A stretch of DNA of 64,000 nt from Norana najaformis (taxonomy: Eukaryota; Annelida; Clitellata; Crassiclitellata; Hormogastridae). The stretch lies in assembly GCA_964023275.1 (NCBI GenBank), contig OZ029917.1, forward strand, positions 31,386,005 through 31,450,004, written 5' to 3'. Numbering within the stretch: the first letter of the stretch is position 1; every line of letters begins with the position of its first letter. The notes under the pieces were generated by a model that saw only the letters and a program-made list of their open reading frames with translations, searched no databases and was not told where the DNA came from. Made by a program: the position numbers and the translations under genes. Positions 34,191 to 45,681 of this stretch are shown one piece after another.

Positions 34191-34325
34191 TAAACTTGTT
34201 TTTGAATTAATTTCCACCAAACTTCTTGTAACACAATCTAAACATAAAAACACATCTCTCGATTTATGATCATTTACTGCTTATCATAGCATGCGCTACA
34301 GAGTTCATAAATAGCTGCACATGGA

Positions 34326-34402
34326 GAGAATGAGAGAGAGACAGAGACAGAGAGAGAGAGACAGAGACAGAGAGAGAGACAGAGAGAGAGACAGAGAGAG
34401 AA
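34326..34402. repeat. GAGACA/GAGA simple repeat
   Basis: Alternating GAGAGA and GACAGA units run through this stretch. Confidence 0.9.
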
Positions 34403-34699
34403 CAATAAGTTATTTTTCATAATAAAAAATTATGGTTAAAACGTTTATTCATCATCTCTGTAGAAATTCGTATGACACAAGGTCCCGAGGTCGAATGATC
34501 CTTCGGTCGAGGCTGAAACACAGCTACAACATTCCAACGACAGCAAACCTTTCCAAACAACCTAACTTGTATTTATTAAATAAAAGTAAAGTTAGAGCAA
34601 TTAGTAAGTTCACCCACTGTTCAAGCTTGTGTTGTTGATTTCGATGACCTGATATCTTATTTTATGTGATGAATATCCCAACGATATTCATCACATACT

Positions 34700-34808
<109 letters not shown>

Positions 34809-34844
34809 ATGGACAGAATAAAGGAAAATGAAACGGAAATCACA

Positions 34845-35090
34845 TAGTCCACGGAATCAAAATCAACAACCTAAGATTTGCGAATGACATAGACCCGTTT
34901 GCAGAACAAAGAAAAATAATTCAGAATAACGTGGAAAGTCTATGCAAAGAAGAAAAGAATAGGGAATTAAAGGTTAACTTCAGCAAGACAAAGTTAATGA
35001 TATTTAGTGCTGAAGAGAACAAGATCCCAGTGCAAGTAGGTGGTGAAAAGATCGAAAGTATATTTGGGAAGCCTGCCTACATCGGACAAT
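34845..35090 (+). pseudogene. LINE reverse transcriptase fragment
   Basis: One frame reads INNLRFANDIDPFAEQRKII, later ELKVNFSKTKLMIFSAEENK and EKIESIFGKPAYIGQ. This is the FADD motif and following region of an RT, with FADD changed to FAND. No other part of the element is attached. A CTTA/CTCA simple repeat (35,184-35,224) lies downstream. Confidence 0.7.
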
Positions 35091-35685
35091 GACTAGGATC
35101 TGGAGGGGCAGGGGGATTCGCGTGCACATCAAACGATTCCTCGCTCAGTCGATGGACATATGGCGTGTTAACAAATGCATTACTTACTTACTTACTCACT
35201 CACTCACTAACTTACTTACTTATATCCGAATGCAACAAGTGGACGTCGGATTTGGTTAAATAATATTACTCTTTGTTGTAGTCTACAGTTCAGTACTTAT
35301 CATTCCAACCTAATCAAATTACTTCTGCTGCGCTGTTATCATAAAATAATTCAAACAGCTTCATTAAATGATGCTTCAAGTGAAACTGCAGTTAAACTCG
35401 CTGTACGTTAGTGACCTTCTGTATCGTTTACAACTGTAGCAACATGGCAATAAAAGTTTCTTTGAGAACCCTTCAATAATATTTACATGACAGACCACTC
35501 ACCTGGGGCCGTATGCATGAAGCCGTAGTAAGTCCTACTACATAGTAAATTCGGCCTACTCAGTAGCAGCGAATCTATTTCGGTATGCATGAAGACGTAG
35601 TAGCGCACAACTCATGAAGTAACCCTACTTGACCTAGCTAGCACGCGTAAGTCGGCTACTACGACGTAAGAGAAAGAAAACAAAC

Positions 35686-36735
35686 ATGGCGGCTGTCATG
35701 ATTCGACGCATTCGACGGAGTTTACGACGTCAAAGAGTATTCAGGGACCGTCGAAATCCTCTCGATTCGTTCTCGGATGACGAACTTTACGACAGGTTTC
35801 GTTTTCGTCGTCACGAATTGCTGTTAATTTGTGATGAACTCAAGGACGATGTGGAATTCGCTGTACCACGACATGGGTCTCTGCCATGCGTGATGCAGGT
35901 ACGATCAACATTGAGCGAAATGTAACGGTAATTCTTCACAGCTGTTGTGGAAACAAACTCATGCCACATATAGGCCTAATTTAAATTTCTTTGGATTTGT
36001 TTTTAAGACATGGCAAGGCAAACTATTTATTGCGTGGTTATATGTAGTATTCATTTGGCATTGTAACACATCAATAATGCTGATTGAGGTGCTGTTTCTG
36101 CGTTAACCCAAAAAAATTACAGACTTATGTTTTTCATTTACACCTTTTTATTTACTTTTTAGGCAAGCTGCAATGCAATAACTAATAACAAAACACAAAA
36201 TGCGAATTCACACACAAATAATTTTGTTGTATTACAGTTTGTGATAATGTTTAGAAATTTTTGTTTTGTTAACCAAGGAGGAATTGTACAATTGCAGGTG
36301 ATGCTGACTCTACGATTCTATGCGACTGGAACATTTCAAAGTGTCATTGGAGAGCTCTTTGGCGTTGATCAGTCAATGGCAAGTCGAACCATCAGCCATG
36401 TCACCTATTCACTTGTGCGACAGATGCCAAAATGGGTTCATCTACCCAGCCAGGAAGAAGCTGATACAGCAAAGGCCAAATTCTATGCAAAGGCCGGATT
36501 CCCATATGTCATTGGCTGTATCGTTGGGATATTGGTGTTCTCAAGCGTCGTTGGCACTGTCTTCCCACGGAGCTACGGGTTGCACCACAAAAGGTGTGAG
36601 ATCGTCTGCGCATGTGTTGTCCTGCACAAACGTTCAACGCAACTGAACCATGTCCTTGACAACATTATCATTGACCACGATGACAGTCATGGTGACAATA
36701 TCACTACAGTCATAACCCAAACTGTCACTGAGTAG
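35686..36735 (+). pseudogene. HARBI1-like: HARBI1-like Harbinger transposase, catalytic core deleted
   Basis: Exon 1 (35,686-35,898) starts at an ATG in a strong context (ACAAACATGG) and encodes 71 codons ending GSLPCVMQ. A donor CAG|GTACGA and an acceptor TTGCAG at 36,297 define a 399-bp phase-0 intron. Exon 2 continues VMLTLRFYATGTFQ, FGVDQSMASRTISHV and AGFPYVIGCI. In intact relatives the DGT...DDE catalytic domain follows. Here GCI is joined directly to the late segment IGVLKRRWHCLPTELRVA, then a frame change to CEIVCACVVLHK, the normal C-terminal helix. Roughly 140 codons, including the catalytic acids, are gone, so DNA cutting is impossible. The binding region could in principle remain. 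Confidence 0.85.
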
Positions 36736-36790
36736 GCACAAGTAGCTGCAGGGAAGGTGGCAAGTAACAGCCTGTAATTTCTGCAATTTC

Positions 36791-37020
36791 TGTAATTTCA
36801 GGAATCATTACTGCATAATTGTGTTGTTTCTGTAATTTCAGGAATCATTACTGCATAACTGTGTTGTTTCTATCATTTCAGGAATCATTACTGCATAATT
36901 GTGTTGTTTCTATCATTTCAGGAATCATCACTGCATAATTGTGTTGTTTCTGTAATTTCAGGAATCATTACTGCATAATTGTGTTGTTTCTATAATTTCA
37001 GTAATCGTTACAGCATAATT
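36791..37020. repeat. 40-bp tandem repeat inside the Harbinger element
   Basis: GGAATCATTACTGCATAATT plus GTGTTGTTTCTGTAATTTCA repeats with an exact 40-bp period from 36,801, for five full and partial flanking units, with 1-3 changes per unit. It starts about 55 bases after the transposase stop. Confidence 0.92.
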
Positions 37021-37289
37021 TTCTGTATTGTCATGGAATTTGATAAGTAATGACCAACTGCATCACTTCTCAGCAAACAAACCCTGTGCATTTGGATGTT
37101 TCGTTCATCAGCTGATTTAAGCAGGATTTATCATATGGGTTCTGATTTCGGGAGAGTTTCTTGATTCTACTGTTCCGTCCAGTTATCTGTCTCAGTTCAT
37201 CTGTCCATCATTGTATGTCCTTTTTCTTGTCTCTGTCTGTGGGTCTGTGCTATTGCTTGTCAGCTGCCTGGGTCTTATTCTTTGTGGGC

Positions 37290-37620
37290 GTCCATCTTTT
37301 GTCTCGTACACGAGTCTTTGTTGCTGCCTCAATTGCCTCTGTTTCTGTGTCTGGAATGGACTTCCTGTAGCCATCCAAGAAGCCGAGAATGTTTTTGTTT
37401 TAAATAGACTTTTGAGATCCCATCTGTTATCAACTCATAGTTAAGATTTTCTGTTTACTGTCTAACTCTAGTATCAGCATTGAATTTTGATTTTGTACAT
37501 CATCCATTTATCATTTTATGTTGGACTCGTGCACGCTAACATTCGACATTGTAAAGCACCCTTGAAGTAGCTTCCTACTGACGATGCTGTATAAATTGTC
37601 GTGATTACAATTACAAGTTT
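37290..37620 (+). pseudogene. LINE C-terminus and 3' end inserted in Harbinger
   Basis: WNGLPVAIQEAENVFVLNRL, then LRSHLL, is a decayed WNSLP...F...LK-HL LINE C-terminus. It is followed near 37,585 by GATGCTGTATAAATTGTCGTG and an ATTACAATTACA tail, a diverged version of the ATTACG-type terminal motif. Confidence 0.6.
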
Positions 37621-37729
37621 CTCATTTGTTGCACTGTGTTTCTCTGTTTGGGTGTATTTCATTCGTCTCCCTGTCTTTGTTGCTGTGATTGGTATATCTG
37701 TACTACTTTCTTTAATCTTTGGAGAAGGG

Positions 37730-37813
37730 TAATAACATTGATCAGGCTAATAATAACATTGATCAGGGTAATAATAACATTGACCAGGGTAATAATAACA
37801 TTGACCAGGGTTA
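37730..37813. repeat. 21-bp tandem repeat, four units
   Basis: TAATAACATTGATCAGGGTAA and variants (GACCAGGG in the last two units) repeat four times. It lies inside the Harbinger element. Confidence 0.9.
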
Positions 37814-38734
37814 TACATAATTCCAAATTTTACTGGGAATGTGGAAGACATTTACAAAAGCGGATAAGCTGATGAGACCTTGCCAAAACTTCCACATGGT
37901 GGGCTTTAGGCATGCACACATTCACGTTTGTATGGCAAAGTTTGGCAATCTAACCAGATTAAATTGCATTTAAAATCCATAACCAAATATAACAGCGCTT
38001 TCTGACAAGCAAGAATATTGATATGGGCATGAGCCTGACATGAAATACTACATGAGCATTATTTGTTATAAGCTATAAAAGAGTAAAGCTTTTATTATTA
38101 ATGTCAACATACAACACACTAATAACTACAAGTAGTAAACTTTTGCATAGGGATGCAGGTAATATTACAGTTTAAACTCCTCCTTGCCCCGTTTTGTCAG
38201 TGCACCCTGCAACTTGGATTGTTTCGCATCCTTCTATTGTGCTACTGCCCCCCCCCCCCCACCCACAGGCACCGCACTTCATCTGTTAAGTTTGGCTTGC
38301 TCTGCTGTTTTTTCTGCTCTCAATTCTAGCTACTTATACACAATAACACTCAACAATTATGTAAACACTTTACATCAGCTCCCGCCAGTTAAAGCCCTCA
38401 GTTATTCCCTACGGCCCAACACCCATGACCGTATTGTTGCTCCCGCTGATAATTTAACGCGTAAATGTTTTATTGTTAGAATGTTGTATGCATATTAAGT
38501 TTTTCTTGTGTTCTTAAATACATGTAAACCGATGTGCGATTAGCTGTTGGTTAATAAAAAATATACTTACTTACTTACTTACTATCGAAGAAGCCCCTCT
38601 AGATGTCAACGCGCATGCGCCAGTAGCCAAAAGCGGTGAACCCTGCGTGAGAAATATTCCGTCGCTCGCTGGATGCAGCGAGTAACTATTTGGTTCTCTA
38701 CTACAGCGTCATGCATACCGCTTATCGTCGGCGG

Positions 38735-38764
38735 CTACTTGGCAAGTAGTTACTTGCCAAGTAG
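38735..38764. repeat. Perfect palindrome near the Harbinger right end
   Basis: CTACTTGGCAAGTA and TACTTGCCAAGTAG are exact complements separated by two bases. It sits about 20 bases inside the right terminal repeat. No equal palindrome is present at the left end. Confidence 0.9.
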
Positions 38765-38951
38765 GCGCTATTTGGCTCGTAGCTTACTACGGCTTCATGC
38801 ATACGGCCCCTGGTGTGTTTAGTTTCGATACGACTAGGTACCGCATGGCTAAACTGACACAGACTTCAACGATACTTTATGCGAGCCACTAAAACATGGT
38901 CTTTGCTCCCTGTCACAATATGCGCATTATTTAGAGCGGGATATACCTTGG

Positions 38952-38952
<1 letters not shown>

Positions 38953-39002
<50 letters not shown>

Positions 39003-39189
39003 TCTGCATTTATTAAGCGCCGCCACAATCGAATGATTAAACATCAACCGATGGCGCTGAGCAATTCTGATTATTGAAGGACATGCTGAAGGTCCCTACA
39101 CAACATCCGCCACAGGAGACGCTCGAACCCTCTCTCCGCGCCTCCGCGCTACAAGCCGAGAGCTCTAACCAACAGGCTACCGCGCACGG
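38953..39189 (-). mobile_element. tRNA-derived SINE with ATT tail
   Basis: The minus strand starts near 39,189 with a tRNA-like head: TAGCCTGTTGGTTAGAGC fits a pol III A box and GAGGGTTCGAGCGTC a B box, about 45 bases apart. A body follows, containing CAGCGCCATCGGTTGATGTT and GGCGGCGCTTAATAAATGC. The element ends in an AATAAT run of about 50 bases (38,953-39,003 on the plus strand). The CGCC-ATCG-TTGATG part resembles the 3' end of the ATTAG-tail LINE family, the relation expected between a SINE and its partner LINE. Pol III would transcribe it and LINE enzymes would copy it. Confidence 0.72.
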
Positions 39190-39229
39190 CGAATGAGAAA
39201 CAGACAGACTGTAATAGAGGCTAATGAGT

Positions 39230-39930
39230 CACTCGTCGGGTGACAGGGCGAACCGAAGAAGAATTCGTCGATTTCGAAGGTAATTTCGGTTGCACGGATT
39301 GGAGAAGCGAAGCAGGTTGACACATTTCTCTCTCTTGGCTCACTTATAACCAACAACTTTGAATGCAGTAAAGAAATTCGGTCAAGACTGGCAAAAGGAC
39401 CAGGTATAGGGGCGGCATTCAAGAATTTATGGAAAAGTCACGGCATATTGCCTGCAACAAAGATACGACTTCTGAAAGCTCTTGTATGGCCAGTGGCACA
39501 GAGTGCCTGTGAGATCTGGACCATTAAGAAAGATAAAGATGCACGAATCAACGCATTTGAAATGAAATGTCTGCTGCAGATTCTTAGAGTACCGAGGACT
39601 GCTAAGAAGGCAAACGAATGAGTCCTATAGAGACGGCAGGAGTAGAGAGGATTGTGCTCGGAATAATCAAACAGAAGAATCTTTCATACTTCGGGCACGT
39701 GTTGAGAAAGAGTGGAAACTGCCTACAGAAAGAAATCATCCAAGGTACAGTTTCTGGATCCCGAGCTCGAGGAAGACCCAAGATGACATAGACTGATAAC
39801 ATCAGATCGTGGACTGAATTATCGTTCGATCAGTTATTCCAGTAGACAAGGAGTAGAAGCAGATGGAACAGAGTTGTATTTAGTGCAGCGAATCTTGGGC
39901 TCGAGAACGGTTGAAGACAAGACAAGACAA
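39230..39930 (+). pseudogene. LINE 3' fragment, copy of the element at 31.8-32.4 kb
   Basis: It reads FLSLGSLITNNFECSKEIRS, then WTIKKDKDARINAFEMKC, ILRVPRTAKKANE, LSYFGHVLRKSGNCLQKE and SRARGRPKM. It is less broken than the copy at 31,835-32,430 and appears roughly 80-85% identical to it by eye. It ends in the same GACAAGACAAGACAA tail (about 39,915-39,930). It is 5'-truncated and has internal stops. Confidence 0.8.
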
Positions 39931-42900
39931 TCCGCTCATATCGGGTCAACCAATAAGCACCCGTTAAAGTCACGACATTAAGCTTTGATAGTATAGGCCA
40001 GAGTTTAGGTAAGGAACAAGATGGATCACTCTTTAAAAAAATTTGGCTTGCGCAATGCGTAACTAGGGTTTACGCAAGTACGTGAAACGTGATTGGATGG
40101 AATCAGCCGAAGTAAACTCCGCCCACTTGTGCAGGACACACGACGCCTGTTCTACTTAACAATATCGTCGAGTTAAAGTAATTGTATTCGCAGACTATAT
40201 TTTACTCAACCTGAAAGTTTGATTTTGATACCAGGCCGCAAGTTTGTGCAGCTAATATTTGAAAAAAGGCAGCCGGTTCACTAATGTGTTACACAACGGA
40301 CTGGAATGCTGTACCTACGTTATTTGATATGAGTCATTTTGCCTAAAGTTAATTTTATAGCACATTTAAAAGAATCTCTTAAAGATGCTGTTCCAAGACA
40401 TGCTAACTGATATTAAATATTGTTGTGTTTCAATGTTCATCGAGTGTTCACTCTCTTCCTATTAAAAGCATGCTACAGAGGGTTGCCCAACACATCATCA
40501 TCATTATTATTCTTGTTATTATTATTATTATTATAATCATTATCATCATTATTTAACAAATTTGTAACGTACACAACTCATAATGCAGTATGTAGTGGAA
40601 TTTACATAAAGCAACCAGAGACAAAGCAAATGAGGTGAACAATTCGTCACTGATTTAATTAAATGGCTGTGGCAATGGAAGTGCTTTCAACTGCGTGTAC
40701 TTTGTTGGATATATAAAATCCAGAGTCGCATCAACCAACTAGAGACCAAAGAACTTAAATGAATAATTAAATGAATAATTCATCGTAAGATGAAATGACC
40801 AGGACATCTTTGAAAACTGACGAAGGTCATTGTGTAGCTGAAACATTTACATCTGTCGTGAATGTTGACACAAATAAGAAAGTGAAAACCAATAAACGCA
40901 GACCACCAAATACATCACTGCAAAGAAGCAGTTGAAGCAGAAGACTCATCAGTTGCATTCAAGACACTGATGACTGGAGAACAAAGTTAAGAAATTAAGA
41001 TTGAAAATTCATGAAAAAGTCTGCAGTGCCACCTGGAGCAGTTAAGGTCATTGTAAATGTTGCAAAGCAGTTTTTAAAACTTTTATAGCAGTCATTGTTT
41101 CATTCACAGATTTTTGAGTTGCAGTTTGAGTTGCAGTTACATTTAAAGAGTGCTGCAGCATACAGATTAGTGTCAAAGCACTTAGCTTTACTATCAGAGT
41201 CAACATCACGCAAGTTCGTAGGTGCAGTTCTTGGCCAGTTTATACATTGTATTTTCTAGCTTGTACTTTGTACTTTCTACTATTTCTTGGCTTTACATCT
41301 GTTAAGTTTTGCCGAAATTAAGCATTAATAGTTTGGCATTATGCGAACGGCAAAGTGAACTTGTATTTGATGAAATTTGTCTGAAGACTTGTATGATAAG
41401 TATTTATACCAATTCATAGGACACACAGATGATGGAATAATTGCAACACATGCATTAGTTTGTTTGAAAATGAGTCGATGCAGAAAATGGAAACAAGCAA
41501 TTGCCTTTTTATTGCACTCAACACATAGCATGCTCAACACTTTCAGAGCTGATAAAATAATGCATTACTAGAGTGCATGAAATTCGTTTTTTGTTTGATG
41601 CATTTTGAGTGAGCAAGGTGCCACTAATGTAGCAACTTTAAATAATCTTGGCTGTACTGCAGCATTAACAAATTTTACTGTTTATTAAAGGTTAGAACAT
41701 GTTGTACATGTTGCATTTGATGTTCCACATTTGTCTTAAAATGTGTGCAGATCTTAACTAAGCATGATGTTGAAGTTAATGGTTCATCAGTTAGCTGGAA
41801 GCACATTAAGGAATTTTATAATTTTGATCAGATGTGCCTCATGTTTATTGTACAAAGGTCGACTGCACCATTACCAAGAGTTTTTAAGATGTCAGTCTTG
41901 GTGTTCAGGTTTTAAGTCATTCTGTTGCAGCTGGTTTACAGGTGTGGGTTTTCATTTTGGAGTTGCCTCCTGAAGCTCTCCACATTGCTGCTTTTGTTGA
42001 TATAATAGATATCCTCTACAATATCCTTAATTCTCATAGACGGCATGGTGATATACCATTCTGGATGGAACCTTTGTGGTACAAATGAAAGTGGAGACAG
42101 CTTCTTACCCTCATTTCAACAAGTTTAAAGTCTAAATTTCACTTAAGCAGTGCTAGCAAGTCACATTAAACTGTATTCTTCAACTCAGACACTGTAATTG
42201 ACTCTCCACGTTAACACTCTTGCCTTGCTCTCGATAACTACACAAAGTTGCCAACAGTTTAATGCCTCTCCATGAGATATTAAACTATGGCCAACTCGAC
42301 ATGATTCCTTAGCCACACTTATCAATTACAGTAACCTCCAGCCTTTTAAAACGCTTAGGTTTTACAACTGATTGGGCCAAAGTATACCCACTGCTTTGTC
42401 AAAACCACAAACCTTAACTTCTTAACAATAAAAATAAAACCACTCTTCTGTTTTCTATTAAACTCTCCATTCCTCCAAAGCACAGTATGAAAAATTAGTT
42501 TAGGTTGTAGGCCTGTTGTAAAACAGATTTAAATCCATATTATTTGACAGTTTTCTCAATAGAGAGCACCCCAAATAAAGACTCATAATTCTGTTTTCAG
42601 CTCTATTTACAAATATTCTGGACAGAATGTTTTGAAAAAACAAGTCATGTAGTTGCCTTTTGAAGCATCAGGAAACCTTGCCAGACAGTCAACATAGGCC
42701 AAAAATTAACTTTTTGCAAATCAACATTTAAAAATTTATTTAACATCATACCAAGCTAAATCAAGACTCTTTTACAATTAAGTGATTAATTATCAATGCT
42801 GATAGCCTTAAAAATTCCACATAAAAATATTTTCGATAGGTCGCCGTTATGCAACTTACCAGACTTTCAAAACGAAGTCCCATTTTTCCACAGTTCAAAG

Positions 42901-43149
42901 GATCGTCACTAGGCAACTCTTCAGCCTATAATCCCCTTATTAAAAGTTTTGTGGCTCTGTAATACCACCAGTTACAACACTCCTTAGCACTTTTTACTGT
43001 TGGTATCTGGCAGGTTTCCTTGTAACTCTACAAGGTCGACTTTCTCCATCTTCAGCCTATCTCTGCAGTTCCTCTTGGATGGGTTCAAAACAGTCCATTG
43101 CAGGTTGATTCTCAAACTCTCAATCCCGAGAACAGCCACCAAGAAACTA
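39931..43149. other. Unassigned sequence, CpG-poor from about 40.3 kb
   Basis: An ATT/ATC simple repeat lies at 40,493-40,556. The switch back to CpG-poor sequence resembles the first 25 kb, but I could not identify exons or transposon genes. Open frames here are under 75 codons and featureless. Confidence 0.45.
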
Positions 43150-43800
43150 ACTTAACAAGGGATTTTAAGTGGTTCAGAAGACATATAATTTATGTTAGAA
43201 CCACTGCAAATTAACCGAGAATGCTTAATAGCCCATTCTTCCTGGCTTCTCCTTAAAGACTGCAACAGTGTCTACTGAGACAGTACTATCATCCAAACTA
43301 TTCCACAAGCATACAACTCTATAGCACTAAAGAATTTCTGCCTTAGTGCTCCTTTCGGTGTCTTAATTAATATCTTTGGCATCAAGTCGACTTGTTTGGT
43401 GCTAATTCTAAGAACCTCTCTCATTACACTGCCTCCTTTCCAGTGATAATCATATAAGCTTCAATTAAGTCTCCTCTGTTTCTCCTTCTCTCTGATGTTG
43501 TTAGCCCATACCTTTCACCCCTTCTTCACAGCTCAGACCCTTGTAAACCCAAATCAGGTTGGTAGCTCTCCTTTACACTTTCTCCAGTTGTTCAATGTCA
43601 TGTTTCAGATATGGACTCCAGTGATTTCCACAGCCTCAGTGTTATATCCTTGTCTCTGCAAACAAATTGTCCTCTTGATCATACCTGAAGTTGAGTTAAC
43701 CATTTCGCTGCTTCAGAACGTTGCCCTAAAGGTTTCACACTCCTATGCATAATCACACACACGTCTTTTACTCTCTTCAATTTAGCTATATGGACTAATT
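43150..43800 (-). pseudogene. CR1/L2-like LINE, RT thumb to C-terminus
   Basis: Minus-strand translation reads VCRDKDITLRLWKSL, then SPYLKHDIEQLEKV, RRATNLIW, a decayed LRGDLIEAY-type region (RRLN-SLYDYHWKGG), and FFSAIELYACGIVW near the end. This order (R-LYKSLVRP...LEKVQRRAT...RRGDLIEAYKI...FF--RV---WN) is diagnostic of CR1/L2-like LINEs. Stops and frameshifts are common. Confidence 0.7.
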
Positions 43801-43854
43801 CCGGTTGGGCTATTTGGGATCTCTAAATACGATACATATATATTATATCATCTT

Positions 43855-44062
43855 TTAGGGTCTAGCGTAAGTTTTGCTCATTTTTCTGAATTCCAGCTCT
43901 TATCCTTGGGCAACAGAACCAGACCCACTGGCCCTCTTGAAATTCTATTGGTTTCACTCTTAAGCTGTAAATGCAAGCTCTCCTGAGAGTTACTCGTCTT
44001 TTAGAACTTGTGTACTTCCTGAAACACGGTTTATAGTGCTCCCTTGTTTCTTTAAATGTCAT
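43855..44062 (-). pseudogene. Possible Ty3/gypsy integrase C-terminal fragment
   Basis: A 66-codon frame contains IYSLRVKPIEFQEGQWVWFC followed by CPRIRAG. The pattern Y-xxRV-xxx-FxxGxWVW-xxPR is characteristic of the end of Ty3/gypsy-type integrases, just before the GPY/F module. Nothing else of the element, and no LTR, was recognised nearby. The family call rests on this one motif. Confidence 0.45.
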
Positions 44063-44899
44063 CGTAGTTCAGCGCAACTCTACTACTGACGGGCAACATC
44101 AAGCAGATTGCTCAACACGAACTGCGTTCAAGAAACGCTGTGCACGTGTTCGCCAGCTGAACGGGTGGGTTGACTTGGAGCCTTGGACGTTTTTCGCATG
44201 TCTGGCATTCTCCAACTGTGTTTCATCGCGCAGAAAAACGCCCGTTTATCGACATACCACACAGACCGCCGGCTTAGAAGAGTCCAGGACCGCACGATCG
44301 ACTCAGGCAGCATACAAAGATCTCCTGACGCTCTAAAGATATCAAATGCAGACGTTTCATATTTGTAAGTATATTCGTATATGTGTGCGTATATATATAT
44401 ATATGTATATGCATAATTATAATATTATGTGAATGCCTACGCATTTGTATAAACGGTCGTAGCTTAAAAGAAGGCTGTCACCGACGTGATAGGCAGACAG
44501 GAAGGCGTGTACAATGGCGCGCTTTGAACAACGCCGTCTGACAGTTAGGCGTGTTGTTAGGGCCGCAACCGCATTCAGCGCACGATAAATCAGTCCTGAG
44601 TTAAAAAGTTGATGGAAGGGTAAAGACAGACAAACGGAGAAAGAGACAGCAAAATGAGAAAAAGACAAAAGAATAGAAAGACGTAAAAACATGAGGGAGG
44701 TACAGACTTCAACAGACGGCTAGAAACAGATACAGAGAGAAAGTCTTATTAAGTGCCAAAAACAGCCTAGCATAAACAGATTGGGAGCAGACAGGCAGAC
44801 ACATCGAAACAAACACAGGAAAAGAAACACACAGACAAACATACAGACAGACCGCAGACAATCACTAAGAACACACCTGCACTGCATCTGTGTGTGTGT
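44063..44899. other. Unassigned sequence
   Basis: A short TA-rich run lies near 44,387-44,415. CpG density rises from about 44.05 kb towards the CpG island at 44.9 kb. No gene was recognised. Confidence 0.45.
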
Positions 44900-45420
44900 C
44901 TTCTTCATGCGCATAAATACGTAATAATTATACTGACCGAGCGCCTAGATAAAGCAGGCCACCGTAGGCTGCTGTCGGCAACGGGCGGTCGAGGGTAGTG
45001 TGGGAGGTGTAGGGGTTGGATGACGGAGGGGGTGAGTCGTAGCGAATTCCAGCGCCGAGCGCTCGGCAACGATCGCCGCCGCCGCCCCCGCCGCAAAGAT
45101 TGCAACATTCGAGGCGTCGTCGTCTTCGTTTGTCGGCGCGTGGTGTGTAGTATGTGTGACGTGTAGTGTCGGAGAAGAACAGTTACCGTTCTGTGCGTGT
45201 TTCGTTCGCATTCTTTAAACGCCCAATTGACAAAGAATGTGAAGAGGGCACGCATTTTCCGAATGCCCTACGATTATAGGCCTGTGCTGGAGAGCAAAGG
45301 GGCGGGCGGGGAAGGGCGGAGGGATCTGACGCCCGACTAAAAATAGACCGATTATAGACTGAGCGGACAAAAGGATCATTGCCTCCGATCACGCAACATT
45401 CGCTATGATCAAATTGCAAG
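44900..45420. promoter_or_regulatory. CpG island with GC boxes
   Basis: CpG-dense sequence includes a CGCCGCCGCCCCCGCCGC stretch (about 45,073-45,092) and GGGGCGGGCGGGGAAGGGCG (about 45,299-45,318), which contains GC-box cores. Such islands commonly cover transcription start sites. Several frames are open simply because of composition, so I do not call a coding exon. Direction of transcription is unknown. Confidence 0.45.
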
Positions 45421-45681
45421 CGTTCGTTCTTATGCCGATTGGATCATGAAAGGTGAGATCATAACAGTTCGCGCAGTAATTGGACACAAAACTGGAGACA
45501 AACGTCTCCCGTTCACACTGGTCTTCTGCGTGTTTTTTTCGATCTCAAGTGAAACTGTTTGGAACCTGTTTATGATGGACAACCTGCGCGGATGAACCGA
45601 CATTCGAAGCCAAGAACATCCATGGTGAAGAATCTTTTGGACGACGACTGAACATAGAAACAACAACGGAGATTTCTAATG

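Larger units (their letters stand above)
35506..38809. mobile_element. PIF/Harbinger transposon, internally deleted
   Basis: Both ends carry a perfect 27-bp inverted repeat starting GGGCCGTATGCATGAAGCCG (35,506-35,532 and 38,783-38,809). They are flanked by CTG on each side (35,503-35,505; 38,810-38,812), matching the 3-bp CWG-type target duplication known for PIF/Harbinger. A second subterminal copy of the same theme, CGGTATGCATGA, lies at 35,581-35,603 and inverted at 38,698-38,720. Inside is a HARBI1-like gene lacking its catalytic core. The 3' half is padded by a satellite, a LINE 3' end and other repeats. The second protein these elements usually encode (Myb/SANT-like) was not found, so the copy is non-autonomous. 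Confidence 0.88.

Noticed and set aside
36791-37020. Regular 40-bp repeats considered as a CRISPR array
   Set aside because: Units are contiguous without unique spacers and lie in a eukaryotic transposon; it is a tandem satellite.
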